64,000 bases of DNA from Palsa-504 sp963767565 (GCA_963767565.1 CAVYEG010000006.1:1860001-1924000); one strand, 5' to 3'; numbered from the stretch's first letter, positions 35,928-44,262 are shown. Translations and numbers: made by a program. The notes: a model not told the origin generated them from the sequence alone.

Positions 35928-36185
35928 TCAGGTTTCGCCGCGTTCGCGGAGGTAGGAGCGGAACTCATCGACGGCCTGCTCCTGGTCCGGGCCCAGGTCG
36001 TCGACGACGATCATCTCGGTGCCGGTCCAGTAGGCGCCGGCGTACTGGTCGCTGCCGTCCGGGAGCACCAGGAGCGAATTATGCGCGATCTTGAGGTGGT
36101 CGTGCACCTGTTCCCAGGAGACGCCGGGCGGCACCAGGCCGATCGCGGGCGAGTCGCTGTCGTCGATATCCAGATCCTCGAGCAC
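35928..36185 (-). CDS. Hypothetical small acidic protein
   Basis: An 85-residue soluble protein: SDSPAIGLVPPGVSWEQVHD, HLKIAHNSLLVLPDGSDQY, YWTGTEMIVVDDLGPDQEQA, ending VDEFRSYLRERGET. It has no signal peptide or membrane helix. The pattern suggests a small alpha+beta domain. I do not recognise it. It is convergent with the MocR gene, 4 bp apart. The 207 bp between it and the permease gene show no gene. Confidence 0.55.
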   Translation of the reverse strand: MLEDLDIDDSDSPAIGLVPPGVSWEQVHDHLKIAHNSLLVLPDGSDQYAGAYWTGTEMIVVDDLGPDQEQAVDEFRSYLRERGET

Positions 36186-36392
36186 GGACCACCTCCTCGG
36201 TGCTTGCCAGCCTAGAAGAGCGCGGATCTGGCCTGCTTCGGGGGTGCCGGGGCGGACGTAGAGCGCGAACGCCTGTTGCCAGAGTTAAAAGTAAAACCGC
36301 CCGGGCGCGCCTTGAACGCGCTCGTGCGGTCCATTTCCAGTGGCACGCGCCACGGGCCGTTCGGCCGCTATAAAAACAGGGGTACGGCGAGG

Positions 36393-37307
36393 TCAGCCTT
36401 CGTTGCCGGCGATCGCGGTGAGGGCCCCGATCCGGCTGCCGCGCTCGCCGCGGGTGAGCCAGCGGTAGCCGATGTAGCCGATGATCGCGACGACGAACGA
36501 CATAACCAGCATGATGGTGCCCAGCGCGTTGAGCGCCGGACCGCCGTTGCCACCACGCTGCTGGGAGTAGATGTACACCGACATCGGCGTGTTGCTGGAG
36601 TTGGAACTCAGCAGGTCGACGAGCACGAAGTCATCCACGACGCCGGAGAAGACCAGGACCGCGCTGGCGAAGATGGCCGGGGTGAGCAGGCGCATCATGA
36701 CCCGGTATGTGACCTGCCAGGGGGTCGCTCCGAGGTCGGCGGCCGCCTCCTCGTATTGCCGGCCTAGCGTGGCCAGCCTGGCCTGCACGATGAGGGCTGG
36801 CCAGCTGAGGTTCCAGGTGACCAGGGCTAGGACTTCGGCGAGCGAGCCCAGGCCCACGGTGGTGAACAGCCGGGTGAACACGAAGAACATCGCCACGCCG
36901 AAGATGAGCTCGGGTATCACGAAGGACAGGATCATCGTGAAGTTGAACGTCGAGGCCACGGAGCCGCGCCAGCGGTTGATCCCGAGCGCGAACGCGACAC
37001 CGAGCGGCACGGTGATCAGGGTCACATAGACCGACAACCTGACGGTCTGGATCACGGCGGCGTGCAGGTCGGGGTTGTGCAGGACCGAGTTCACCTGGTC
37101 CTGGTAGTACCAGCGCCAGGAGAAGCCCTGCCAGACGCTCTGTGATTTTCCGTTGTTGAACGAGAACAGGACCGCGAGCGCGACCGGCACCAGCGACCAG
37201 ATCAGGTAGATCCAGGTGAATCCCTCGAGAAACCAGGGATGGCGCCAGGGGTTACGGCGCGGCCGCAGGCTGCGGAGGGGCGGGGACTTGCTGACGGCCG
37301 CGGTCAT
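36393..37307 (-). CDS. ABC transporter permease, PotC type
   Basis: A 304-residue inner-membrane permease with six helices. The EAA loop that docks the ATPase is EEAAADLGATPWQVTYRVMM. The first helix YLIWSLVPVALAVLFSFNNG and the last IMLVMSFVVAIIGYIGYRWL frame the BPD_transp_1 domain. Its ATG overlaps the stop of the PotB-type gene by ATGA, so the pair is translationally coupled. No ATPase gene is in this operon; the PotA-type protein at 21945-23051 is the likely partner. Confidence 0.88.
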   Translation of the reverse strand: MTAAVSKSPPLRSLRPRRNPWRHPWFLEGFTWIYLIWSLVPVALAVLFSFNNGKSQSVWQGFSWRWYYQDQVNSVLHNPDLHAAVIQTVRLSVYVTLITVPLGVAFALGINRWRGSVASTFNFTMILSFVIPELIFGVAMFFVFTRLFTTVGLGSLAEVLALVTWNLSWPALIVQARLATLGRQYEEAAADLGATPWQVTYRVMMRLLTPAIFASAVLVFSGVVDDFVLVDLLSSNSSNTPMSVYIYSQQRGGNGGPALNALGTIMLVMSFVVAIIGYIGYRWLTRGERGSRIGALTAIAGNEG

Positions 37308-38263
37308 GTCGCCGCCCGCGACGAGCGGTTGGTCGCTACCACGTAGTAGATCATGGGGGCGGTCAGCACGAGCAGGAACAGCAGCGCGAAGACCGCGCCC
37401 TGGCCCTCGAGCACTCCCCCGCTTGAAGTCAGCTGATCGTCGATCACGTTGCCGAACATCGTCGTTCCCGTGGTGCCGGAAAGCAGCTGGTTGGTGAAGT
37501 AGTCGCCGAGCATGGGAAGCACCGTGATCAGCATCCCGGTCAGGATCGGCTGCCTGGACAGCGGGAGGGTGACCCGGACGAAGGTGCGGACCCGGCCCAG
37601 CCCGAGGTCGCGGCCGGCTTCGATCAGCGCCGGGTCGATCCGGTCCAGGCCTGCATACAGCACCAGGATCAGGTAGGGGATATAGCCGTAGACCAGGCCG
37701 AGCACCACCGTTAGCCCCAGGCCGCCCAGCCAGTCGACTGGCTGGCTGATCAGGTGCAGTGAGCTCAGCACCTTGTTCACGTATCCGCCGGTCTGGAGCA
37801 GGTCGATCCAGGCGAGCATGCGCATCATGTAGCTGATCCAGAAGGGCGCGATGAGCAAGATGAGGAACAGCGCCTTGCGCCGACCCGCGAACCTGGCCAC
37901 GAAGTAGGCGGCCGGGTAGGCGATCAGCAGCGAGATCAGCGAAGCCAGCGCCACGTAGAGGAGCGTCCTGACGACGATCGGTCCGACGAAGGCCGTCCCG
38001 CCGGCCAGGTCACGCCACGCCGCGCTGAAGTTCGCGCCGCTCCAGTGCAGCGGGTTCCACACCGCGACCGGGTTTCCGAAGATGTCCAGCTCGCCGCCGG
38101 CGATGGCGAGTATCGCGTAGAAGGGGATGATGAACAGCACCGCCAGCCAGATGATCCCCGGCGCGGCGAGCGCGGCCCAGAACAGGCGGTGCTGGTTCGG
38201 GCCATGCTGGTTCCGATTGGGCGGGCGCCCCGGAGGTGAGGTCACGCGGGACCGCCTACGCAC
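37304..38263 (-). CDS. ABC transporter permease, PotB type
   Basis: Up to 319 residues with six membrane helices. FWAALAAPGIIWLAVLFIIP is the first, the EAA loop is IEAGRDLGLGRVRTFVRVTL, and the ending MIYYVVATNRSSR is cytoplasmic. The large first periplasmic loop is typical of PotB. The GTG at 38263 overlaps the binding-protein stop by 8 bp; a second in-frame GTG at 38245, with AGGCGG before it, is an equally good start. It is followed by the PotC-type gene with an ATGA overlap. Confidence 0.85.
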   Translation of the reverse strand: MRRRSRVTSPPGRPPNRNQHGPNQHRLFWAALAAPGIIWLAVLFIIPFYAILAIAGGELDIFGNPVAVWNPLHWSGANFSAAWRDLAGGTAFVGPIVVRTLLYVALASLISLLIAYPAAYFVARFAGRRKALFLILLIAPFWISYMMRMLAWIDLLQTGGYVNKVLSSLHLISQPVDWLGGLGLTVVLGLVYGYIPYLILVLYAGLDRIDPALIEAGRDLGLGRVRTFVRVTLPLSRQPILTGMLITVLPMLGDYFTNQLLSGTTGTTMFGNVIDDQLTSSGGVLEGQGAVFALLFLLVLTAPMIYYVVATNRSSRAAT

Positions 38264-39533
38264 TCTTGGCCTGGAGCCACGCCTGTTCCCACAAGGCGCT
38301 GGTGGCCGTCGGGATCTGCAGTTCCATGATTCCGCGCCTGAAGTACGACGGGAGGACCGCGGTGGACATCAGGCTGGGCGGCAGCAGCTGCTCGGAGACC
38401 AGGCGCTGCGGCGTGATGCCGTTGACGGGCTGCATGTAGCCGTTGAAGCTGATGTTGGTCAGCACGTTGCTGACGTCGAGCATGTAGTTCAGGAACAAGT
38501 GGGCGAGCACCGGGTTCGGCGCGCCTTTCAGCACCGTCATCGTGTCATTCGCGACCGGGCCCCGGCCGTCGGGCGGGAACCAGTAGCCGACGACGTCGAC
38601 ATTCACGCCCTTCGGCATGTAGGACGCGGCCGAGGCCATGTCGCCCGACCACGCATGGTGGATCCAGATCTGGCCGCTCGGGACCTCGGTGTAGTCGTTG
38701 TTGTCGATGTGCACGTTGGTCAGGCGGGCCAGATCCTGGAGGGACTGTCCGGCGGTGGTGATCTGGTTCGCGTTCGTGGTGTTGAGATCGAAGATCCCGT
38801 TCTTCATCAGCCCGAGGCTGATCGACTCGCGCACGTCGTCGAGGATCGCGACCTTGTCCTTGTACTTGGCCTGCCAGGGCATGGCCCAGGGGTTCGCCAT
38901 CGCGTACGGGTTCTCGTCGACGTGGTCCTTACGCCAGGCGATGCCGGTCGTGTAGATGGTATAGGGCACCGTGTACTGCCACTTGCCGTCGTAGAACGGG
39001 TTCCTGAAGTCCGACCAGGCCTGCGTGATGTTCGGGATGTAGCTGTGGTTGAGCGGCTGGATCAGCTTCCCGTACGCCAGCTGCGCCATGACGTCGACGG
39101 TCGGGAAGAAGACGTCGAAGCCGAGATGCTGGCCGCTGGTCAGCTTGGCCAGCGCCACGTCCATGTTCTCGAACGTGGTCACCTCGACCTTGCAGTTGTA
39201 CTTCTTGCCAAAGTCGGTCAGGCACTGGGGGTTGATGTAGGCCACCCAGTTGAACAGCTTGAGCGTGGCGTCCCGCTCGGGGGCCAGGCCGCTCTTGATC
39301 GCGGGGTTGTCCTTGAACAGGGGCCACGTCACCGGGTTGTCCGGCCGGGGCAGCGGGATCCCGCCGCCGGACGAGCTGGCCGCGGTTCCGGTCGTTCCCG
39401 AGCTGCCGCACGCTTCCAGAAGCGAGCTCGCGCCGCCGAGCAGCAAACCGGCTGCCGCGCTCTGCCTGAGGAAACCGCGGCGGGACAGTCCGTACGGTCG
39501 CCGGTCTTCGGTCCAGCCTTCTCGCGGGTGCAT
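38256..39533 (-). CDS. Polyamine-type extracellular solute-binding protein, PotD/PotF-like
   Basis: A 425-residue Tat-exported lipoprotein. The signal reads LSRRGFLRQSAAAG (twin arginine), with lipobox SLLEAC. The mature part has KLFNWVAYINPQCLTDFGKK, FDVFFPTVDVMAQLAYGK, VPYTIYTTGIAWRKD and NDYTEVPSGQIWIHHAWSGD, which match spermidine/putrescine-binding proteins. The ligand need not be a polyamine; amine compounds in general are suggested. AGGAGGTGA precedes the ATG strongly. A palindromic site related to the TetR operators lies 36 bp upstream of the start. Confidence 0.9.
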   Translation of the reverse strand: MHPREGWTEDRRPYGLSRRGFLRQSAAAGLLLGGASSLLEACGSSGTTGTAASSSGGGIPLPRPDNPVTWPLFKDNPAIKSGLAPERDATLKLFNWVAYINPQCLTDFGKKYNCKVEVTTFENMDVALAKLTSGQHLGFDVFFPTVDVMAQLAYGKLIQPLNHSYIPNITQAWSDFRNPFYDGKWQYTVPYTIYTTGIAWRKDHVDENPYAMANPWAMPWQAKYKDKVAILDDVRESISLGLMKNGIFDLNTTNANQITTAGQSLQDLARLTNVHIDNNDYTEVPSGQIWIHHAWSGDMASAASYMPKGVNVDVVGYWFPPDGRGPVANDTMTVLKGAPNPVLAHLFLNYMLDVSNVLTNISFNGYMQPVNGITPQRLVSEQLLPPSLMSTAVLPSYFRRGIMELQIPTATSALWEQAWLQAKSA

Positions 39534-39568
39534 CCCCGGTCACCTCCTGGCCATGGCGTCGGTCATCC

Positions 39569-39588
39569 TTGACTGAACAGTCCGTCAA
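39569..39588 (-). promoter_or_regulatory. TetR-type operator, site 2 (binding-protein operon)
   Basis: TTGACTGAACAGTCCGTCAA is an imperfect palindrome and shares 14 of 16 core bases with site 1 (GACTGAACATTCAGTC). It lies between the binding-protein gene and the aminotransferase gene, upstream of the former. The TAGACT -10 box present in sites 1 and 3 is not conserved here. Confidence 0.6.
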
Positions 39589-39640
39589 GTAACAGGTACT
39601 CTCGTTCGGATCTGGCGCGCAAGACAGCGCGGGTAACGGT

Positions 39641-41005
39641 TCATGTCGACCAGTCGCGGACGGCCCGGGCGAAGGTGCCGAAGTTGTCGACCAGGCGGTC
39701 GATGTCGGCCTCGTCGTGCTGGACCGAGATGAGCCACTGCTCGATCTTGCCCCAGGGCGGGAGGAAGACCCCGCGGTTGTGCTGGTACAGCCAGTGGGCG
39801 TGGCTGTACCGGTCGTCGGTGCCGAGGAAGCCCCGGTAGTCGGTGACGGCTTCACTGGCGAAGACGACGCAGCCCTTAGCGCCCGCGGTGACCACGTGCG
39901 CGGTGAGATTCGAGGCCGCGATGGCCTGCTCGATGCCGTCCTTGGCCCTTTGCCTGAGGCGCTCGATCTGCTCGTACGCGGCCGGCGTGGCCACCTCGGT
40001 CAGCATGGCCCGGGTGGCCGCCATGGCCAGCGGGTTCCCGTTGAACGTACCGACCATCTCGTAGCTGCCGTCCGCCACGTGGTCCATGACCGGCTCGGTG
40101 CCGCCGATGGCCGCGACCGACACGCCGCCGCCGAGCGACTTGGCCAGGGTGATGAGGTCAGGCTGGACGCCCTGGCTTTTTGTGACCCCGCCGGGGCCGA
40201 CGGTCAGGCCGGTCTTGACCTCGTCGAAGGTGAGCAGGGCGTCATGCTCGTGGAGCAGGTCCTTGAGGGCGGCGAGGTAGCCGGGCCGGGGCGGGATGAT
40301 GCCCGCGTTCATCATCACCGGCTCGATGATCATGCCCGCGACCTGGCCTTTGTGCTCGTCGAGGAGCCGCGCCACGCTGTCGAGGTCGTTGAACGTGGCC
40401 ACCAGGGTCAGGTCGGTGATGGCCCGGGGGATGCCGGAGGAACTCGGCGCGCTGTACGGCTTGTCGTGCGGCCCGGCCTCCTCCTCGCCCGGGGCGACGG
40501 AGACCTGGACCGAGTCGTGATGGCCGTGATAGCAGCCCTCGATCTTGATGATCAGGTCCCGGCCGGTGATCGAGCGCATGAGGTGGATGGCGTCCATGGT
40601 GGCTTCGGTCCCTGAGTTGGCGAAGCGCCAGCGGGGCAGGCCGAAGCGGCGGGCGAGTTCGGTGGCCACCGCGACCGCGTCGGGGGTCGGCTGGGCAAAG
40701 TGAGTACCGCGCCCGACCTGGCCGGCCACCGCCTCGGCGATGGCGGGGTGAGCGTGGCCCGCCAGCGCGGCACCGTAGCCGCCGTGCAGGTCCACGTACT
40801 CGTTGCCGTCCACGTCGTAGACCTTGGAGCCGCGGCCGTGGCTCAGCCAGACCGGCTGCGGGGCGGTGATCTGCCAGCTCGAGGTGACGCCTCCGGCGAG
40901 GTGCCGCTTGGCCTGCTCGGCCAGCTGGGCCGAACGCGGCTGGCGGCGGACGAACACCTCCTCCTGGGCGGCGATGATCTCCTTGAGCGTGCGATCGGTG
41001 GTCAC
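39641..41005 (-). CDS. Class III aminotransferase, glutamate-1-semialdehyde aminomutase-like
   Basis: A 454-residue PLP enzyme of the GSA-aminomutase branch. KVYDVDGNEYVDLHGGYGAA, RFANSGTEATMDAIHLMRSI, IKIEGCYHGHHDS and LTFDEVKTGLTVGPGG are family motifs. The Schiff-base Lys is in TLAKSLGGGVSVAAIGG, and VGTFNGNPLAMAA closes the site. True heme-pathway HemL has GKIIGGG and other flanks, so a catabolic transaminase or aminomutase is more likely. GTG 41005 follows GGGAG by a few bases. It has its own promoter with TetR-type site 3, directly upstream of the Pot-type operon on the same strand. Confidence 0.85.
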   Translation of the reverse strand: MTTDRTLKEIIAAQEEVFVRRQPRSAQLAEQAKRHLAGGVTSSWQITAPQPVWLSHGRGSKVYDVDGNEYVDLHGGYGAALAGHAHPAIAEAVAGQVGRGTHFAQPTPDAVAVATELARRFGLPRWRFANSGTEATMDAIHLMRSITGRDLIIKIEGCYHGHHDSVQVSVAPGEEEAGPHDKPYSAPSSSGIPRAITDLTLVATFNDLDSVARLLDEHKGQVAGMIIEPVMMNAGIIPPRPGYLAALKDLLHEHDALLTFDEVKTGLTVGPGGVTKSQGVQPDLITLAKSLGGGVSVAAIGGTEPVMDHVADGSYEMVGTFNGNPLAMAATRAMLTEVATPAAYEQIERLRQRAKDGIEQAIAASNLTAHVVTAGAKGCVVFASEAVTDYRGFLGTDDRYSHAHWLYQHNRGVFLPPWGKIEQWLISVQHDEADIDRLVDNFGTFARAVRDWST

Positions 41006-41019
41006 GATGACTCCCAGTC

Positions 41020-41062
41020 TTGACTGAACGTTCAGTCTAGACCTGGCGGGACCGGCCGGCAA
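41020..41062 (-). promoter_or_regulatory. Promoter and TetR-type operator, site 3
   Basis: The perfect 16-bp palindrome GACTGAACGTTCAGTC (41022-41037) overlaps a minus-strand -10 box TAGACT (41034-41039); TTGCCG (41057-41062) lies 17 bp further up. The 22 bp 41020-41041 match site 1 at 21 positions, including the embedded -10 box. The predicted leader to GTG 41005 is about 20 nt. The remaining gap to 41229 shows no gene. Confidence 0.78.
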
Positions 41063-41229
41063 GGGCTTCCGGCTCGGCACGCGCTCTCCTTCGTTATGCG
41101 CGCAGCGTGGGGGGCGTGCCCCTCGCGTCCCACTGACACCTGCCGTGATCGCGCCTTTTCATGATCAACTTATCGTGTGCCGTTACCCCTGTCAGACGAC
41201 GGTAACGTCACACGTTGATGCGCTGCCCT

Positions 41230-41565
41230 TTAGGAGCCGCGGTAGGTGGAGTAGGCGAAGGGGCTGAGGACCAGCGGCACGTGGTAGTGGCCGTCGGCGC
41301 TGTCGATGCTGAAGCTGATCGCGACCTCCGGGTAGAAGCCGTGCCGACCGGTACGGGTGAAGTAGCCGCCGGTGTCGAACACCACGCGGTACGTGCCCGG
41401 CGGCAGGCCGTCGGGTCCGAAGTCCCGCACCCGCCCGTCGTCATCGGTGCGGCCCTGCGCCACCGGCGACGGGTCGGCGCCGTCCATACGCTCCAGGCGT
41501 ACGTCCACGCCCGCGGCCGGCTGGCCCAGCGACGTGTCCAGCACGTGAGTGGTCACCGTACTCAT
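41230..41565 (-). CDS. uraH: 5-hydroxyisourate hydrolase (transthyretin-like)
   Basis: A 111-residue protein that hydrolyses 5-hydroxyisourate, the unstable product of uricase, to OHCU. The catalytic His7 is in MSTVTTHVLDTSLGQPAAGV, the Arg-containing strand is VDVRLERMDG, HYHVPLVLSPFAYSTY carries the second His pair, and the C-terminal tetrapeptide is the diagnostic YRGS. The length matches the bacterial family. It is divergent from the nucleobase permease, with a GGAA-type box between them. The next step, OHCU decarboxylase, is not in this window. Confidence 0.95.
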   Translation of the reverse strand: MSTVTTHVLDTSLGQPAAGVDVRLERMDGADPSPVAQGRTDDDGRVRDFGPDGLPPGTYRVVFDTGGYFTRTGRHGFYPEVAISFSIDSADGHYHVPLVLSPFAYSTYRGS

Positions 41566-41619
41566 TTCTTCTCTCCCTCTTGACCTCTAGCTGTACCGGA
41601 GTTAGCTTATCTGTTATTC

Positions 41620-41645
41620 GGAATTTAAATTTCACTATACGGAAA
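41620..41645. promoter_or_regulatory. GGAA-type box in the uraH/permease divergent region
   Basis: GGAATTTAAATTTC (41620-41633) is followed by ATACGGAAA (41637-41645). The same GGAA half and ATACGGAAA string occur before the hyi, uricase and xdh genes. It lies centrally between the two divergent starts, so it could serve both. Confidence 0.55.
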
Positions 41646-41693
41646 CGAACCCAGGGCCGGACCGTACCGGCCAGAGCCCCGACTGGAGCCGAG

Positions 41694-43271
41694 ATGTCGC
41701 TGACCACAGCAGAAACCGTGCCGCCCAACCCGAGTCCGGAGCCACGGGTCCACCCCGTGGATGAGGTCCTGCCGGCGCCCCGGCTGTTCATCCTGGGCCT
41801 GCAGCACCTGTTCATCATGTACGCCGGCGCCGTGGCGGTACCGCTTATCGTGGGCGGCGCGCTCGGACTGTCCGCCACCACCATCGGGCTGCTGGTCAAC
41901 GCGGACCTGTTCGTCTCCGGCATCGCCACGGTGATCCAGAGCGTCGGGATCGGCAAGATCTTCGGGGTCCGGATGCCAGTGGTGGCCGGCGCGACGTTCA
42001 CCGTGCTGAGCCCGATGATCGTCATCGCGCAGAAGTACGGACTGACCGCCGTGTACGGCGCGATGCTCGTCTCGGGCGTGTTCGGCCTGATCATCGCGAA
42101 ACCGTTCTCGATGCTGGTGCGGTTCTTCCCGCCCCTGGTGGCGGGCACCGTTATCTGCGTGATCGGCCTGTCGCTGATCGGCGCGGACGTCAGCCTCATC
42201 GCCGGGGACAACCCCGCGGCCAAGGACTACGGGCAGGTCTCGCACATCGCACTGGCGGGCCTGGTCATACTGCTCATCGTGGTGATCACCCGGGTGTTCC
42301 GCGGGTTCATCAGCCAGATCGCCGTGCTGCTGTCGATCGCGATCGGCACGCTGGTCGCGTGGCCGATGCACCTGCTGAACTTCTCCAGCGCGAGCTCGGC
42401 CAAGTGGGTCGGCTTCAGCGGCTTCTTCCGGTTCGGGCACCCGAAGTTCGAGGCGGCGGCGATCATCTCGATGTGCATCGTCATGCTGGTCACCTACACC
42501 GAGTCCACGGCCGACATGCTGGCCGTGGCCGAGATGGTGGACCGGAAGCTGGCCCCGTCCGACCTGGCCCGCGGCCTGGCCACCGACGGCCTGTCGGCGG
42601 TGCTGGCCGGGTTCCTGAACTCCTTCCCTGACACCGCCTTCGCGGAGAACGTCGGCCTGGTCGGCCTGACCCGGGTGCGCAGCCGCTGGGTGGTCACCTC
42701 GTGCGGCACGATGCTGATCCTGCTAGGCCTGCTGCCGAAGATCGGCCAGGTGGTGGCCAACGTGCCCGGCCCGGTGATCGGCGGCGCCGCGACCGTGATG
42801 TTCGCCATGGTGACGGCGGTCGGCATCCAGACCCTGCACAAGACCTCCTTCGACGGCAACCATAACCTGCTGATCGTCGCGGTGTCGCTGGCGGCAGGCC
42901 TGCTGCCCGCCGTGCAGCCGGACTTCTACGAGCACTTCCCCAACGACTTCCAGGTCATCTTCGGGTCCAGCATTACCTCCACGGTCATCGTGGTGTTCAC
43001 CCTGAACCTGGTGTTCAACCACTGGACCCGCCGACCCAAGGGCGAGTCCGCGGTGTCGCTCGCGGTGCGCGAGGGCGCGGTGGCGGTGAACGTCCCTGAC
43101 GACGGCGCGACCCCCCAGGACGCCCCCTACCCGGGCCCGCAGGAGGCCAGCTACGTTAGCCAGCCGGACGCCAGCTACGTGCGGCCGCCGGACGCTACCT
43201 ACGTGCGGCCGCCGGACGCTAGCTTAGCTAGTCCGTTAGGCCGCGCCCTCGGCGGCCATGGCCTTGGATAG
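41694..43271 (+). CDS. Nucleobase:cation symporter 2 (uracil-xanthine permease family)
   Basis: A 525-residue inner-membrane symporter of the NCS2/NAT family that imports purines such as urate or xanthine with protons or sodium. LFILGLQHLFIMYAGAVAVP is helix 1 with the conserved QH pair, ESTADMLAVAEMV holds the family Glu, and the signature region follows as FLNSFPDTAFAENVGLVGLT. About 14 helices are visible. ATG 41694 has GGAG before it. The C-terminal 45 residues are an unusual cytoplasmic tail with four 8-residue repeats like QPDASYVR. Its stop lies 36 bp inside the convergent IclR gene. Confidence 0.9.
   Translation: MSLTTAETVPPNPSPEPRVHPVDEVLPAPRLFILGLQHLFIMYAGAVAVPLIVGGALGLSATTIGLLVNADLFVSGIATVIQSVGIGKIFGVRMPVVAGATFTVLSPMIVIAQKYGLTAVYGAMLVSGVFGLIIAKPFSMLVRFFPPLVAGTVICVIGLSLIGADVSLIAGDNPAAKDYGQVSHIALAGLVILLIVVITRVFRGFISQIAVLLSIAIGTLVAWPMHLLNFSSASSAKWVGFSGFFRFGHPKFEAAAIISMCIVMLVTYTESTADMLAVAEMVDRKLAPSDLARGLATDGLSAVLAGFLNSFPDTAFAENVGLVGLTRVRSRWVVTSCGTMLILLGLLPKIGQVVANVPGPVIGGAATVMFAMVTAVGIQTLHKTSFDGNHNLLIVAVSLAAGLLPAVQPDFYEHFPNDFQVIFGSSITSTVIVVFTLNLVFNHWTRRPKGESAVSLAVREGAVAVNVPDDGATPQDAPYPGPQEASYVSQPDASYVRPPDATYVRPPDASLASPLGRALGGHGLG
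43140..43235 (+). repeat. Four 24-bp repeats at the permease C-terminus
   Basis: Units at 43140, 43164, 43188 and 43212 encode QEASYVS, QPDASYVR, PPDATYVR and PPDASLAS. The last unit is decayed and ends at the first base before the IclR stop. It appears to be an in-frame tail expansion. Confidence 0.85.
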
Positions 43272-44054
43272 CTCGAGGGCGGTGTGCTTGAGCGCGGGCA
43301 CGATGCGCGCGGCGGCCTCGTCGGTCATCCGGGCCTGCGGTCCCGAGGTGGAGATAGCCATGGAGGCTGGGGCGTCCGGCACGGCGACCGCGAAGCAGCG
43401 CACGCCGACTTCCTGCTCGCCCTCGTCGACCGCGTAGCCCTGCTTGCGGATCACCTCGAGGTGGGCCAGCAGCAGGTCCGGGTCGGTGATGGTGGCGGGG
43501 GTGGAGGCGGGCATATCGCTCCGCTGGAGCAGCGCACGCGCCTGTTCGGGGGAAAGCTGCGCGAGCATGGCCTTGCCGACCGCCGTGCAGTGCACGCGCA
43601 CCCGGCGCCCCGGCTCGGTGAACATCCGCATCGAGTGCGGGCTGGGCACCTGCGCAAGATAGACGACCTCGTCGCCGTCGAGCATAGCCAGGTTCGCGGT
43701 CTCGCCTGTCTCGCGGACCAGCTGGGCCAGGAACGGCCGCAGCCAGGTCCCGAGCAGGCGGCTCGAGGTCTCGCCGAGCCAGATGAGCCGCGAGCCCAGC
43801 GTGTAACGCCGGGAGGCTTCCTGGCGGACGTAGCCTCGGTTGACCAGCGTGCGCATCAGCCGGTGCACGGTGGGCAGCGGCAGCCCGGAGGCGGTCGCGA
43901 CCTCGGACAGGCCTAGCGCCCCGCCCGCGTCGGCCAGCATCTCAAGCAGGTCGAAGGCCCGCTCGATGGACTGCACCCCGCCCGAGGCCGCGGCCCGGCC
44001 GTTCCCGTTGCTACTGACCGGCGCCGTCCCGGTCTCCAGGCTCGAGTCTTTCAC
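43236..44054 (-). CDS. IclR family transcriptional regulator of the purine cluster
   Basis: A 272-residue regulator from GTG 44054. The N-terminal winged helix is SIERAFDLLEMLADAGGALG, LSEVATASGLPLPTVHRLMR. The IclR effector domain follows (AVGKAMLAQLSPEQARALL, GVRCFAVAVPDAPASMAIS). In enterobacteria the IclR protein AllR represses glyoxylate and allantoin genes and binds glyoxylate; the position here suggests a similar role. It is flanked by the permease and the hyi-gcl operon. The palindrome GAATTACTAATTC lies 15 bp before its start and may mediate autoregulation. Confidence 0.85.
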   Translation of the reverse strand: MKDSSLETGTAPVSSNGNGRAAASGGVQSIERAFDLLEMLADAGGALGLSEVATASGLPLPTVHRLMRTLVNRGYVRQEASRRYTLGSRLIWLGETSSRLLGTWLRPFLAQLVRETGETANLAMLDGDEVVYLAQVPSPHSMRMFTEPGRRVRVHCTAVGKAMLAQLSPEQARALLQRSDMPASTPATITDPDLLLAHLEVIRKQGYAVDEGEQEVGVRCFAVAVPDAPASMAISTSGPQARMTDEAAARIVPALKHTALELSKAMAAEGAA

Positions 44055-44068
44055 TCTTCCATGATACA

Positions 44069-44081
44069 GAATTACTAATTC
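44069..44081 (-). promoter_or_regulatory. Palindrome upstream of the IclR gene
   Basis: GAATTACTAATTC is a perfect palindrome around a central C, 15 bp before GTG 44054. It shares the GAA/TTC arms of the purine boxes but lacks the GG/CC ends, so it may be a weaker autoregulatory site. Confidence 0.4.
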
Positions 44082-44194
44082 ACATATCAAAATTCAGGGC
44101 GCGGCCGCGAGCGACGGTCATGGCGCCCGGGAAGGACGGCGGTTGCGGCCGGCACCGGGGCGGCCTCGGCGGCGACGCCAGGCGTCCGGACGGG

Positions 44195-44262
44195 TTGACG
44201 AGCCATCGCCAGACAGACTACTCTTGTCCAAGTAACGGAAAAAAACTTCCAGGATACGGAAA
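44195..44262 (+). promoter_or_regulatory. Promoter and IclR-type operator of the hyi-glxR-gcl-glxK operon
   Basis: TTGACG (44195-44200), an 18-bp spacer and TACTCT (44219-44224) form a promoter. GGAAAAAAACTTCC (44237-44250) lies at about +6 to +19, where a repressor would block transcription, and ATACGGAAA (44254-44262) abuts the ATG. The box matches those before the uricase and xdh genes. Confidence 0.65.

Noticed and set aside
39641..41005. Heme-pathway hemL
   Set aside because: No other tetrapyrrole genes, an altered lysine loop, and control by the transport regulon's operator.
41150..41175. GTGATCGCGCC with TTTTCATGATCA as a third copy of the 53-bp element
   Set aside because: Only the end bases match; there is no core CGCTATTTG and the arms do not pair.
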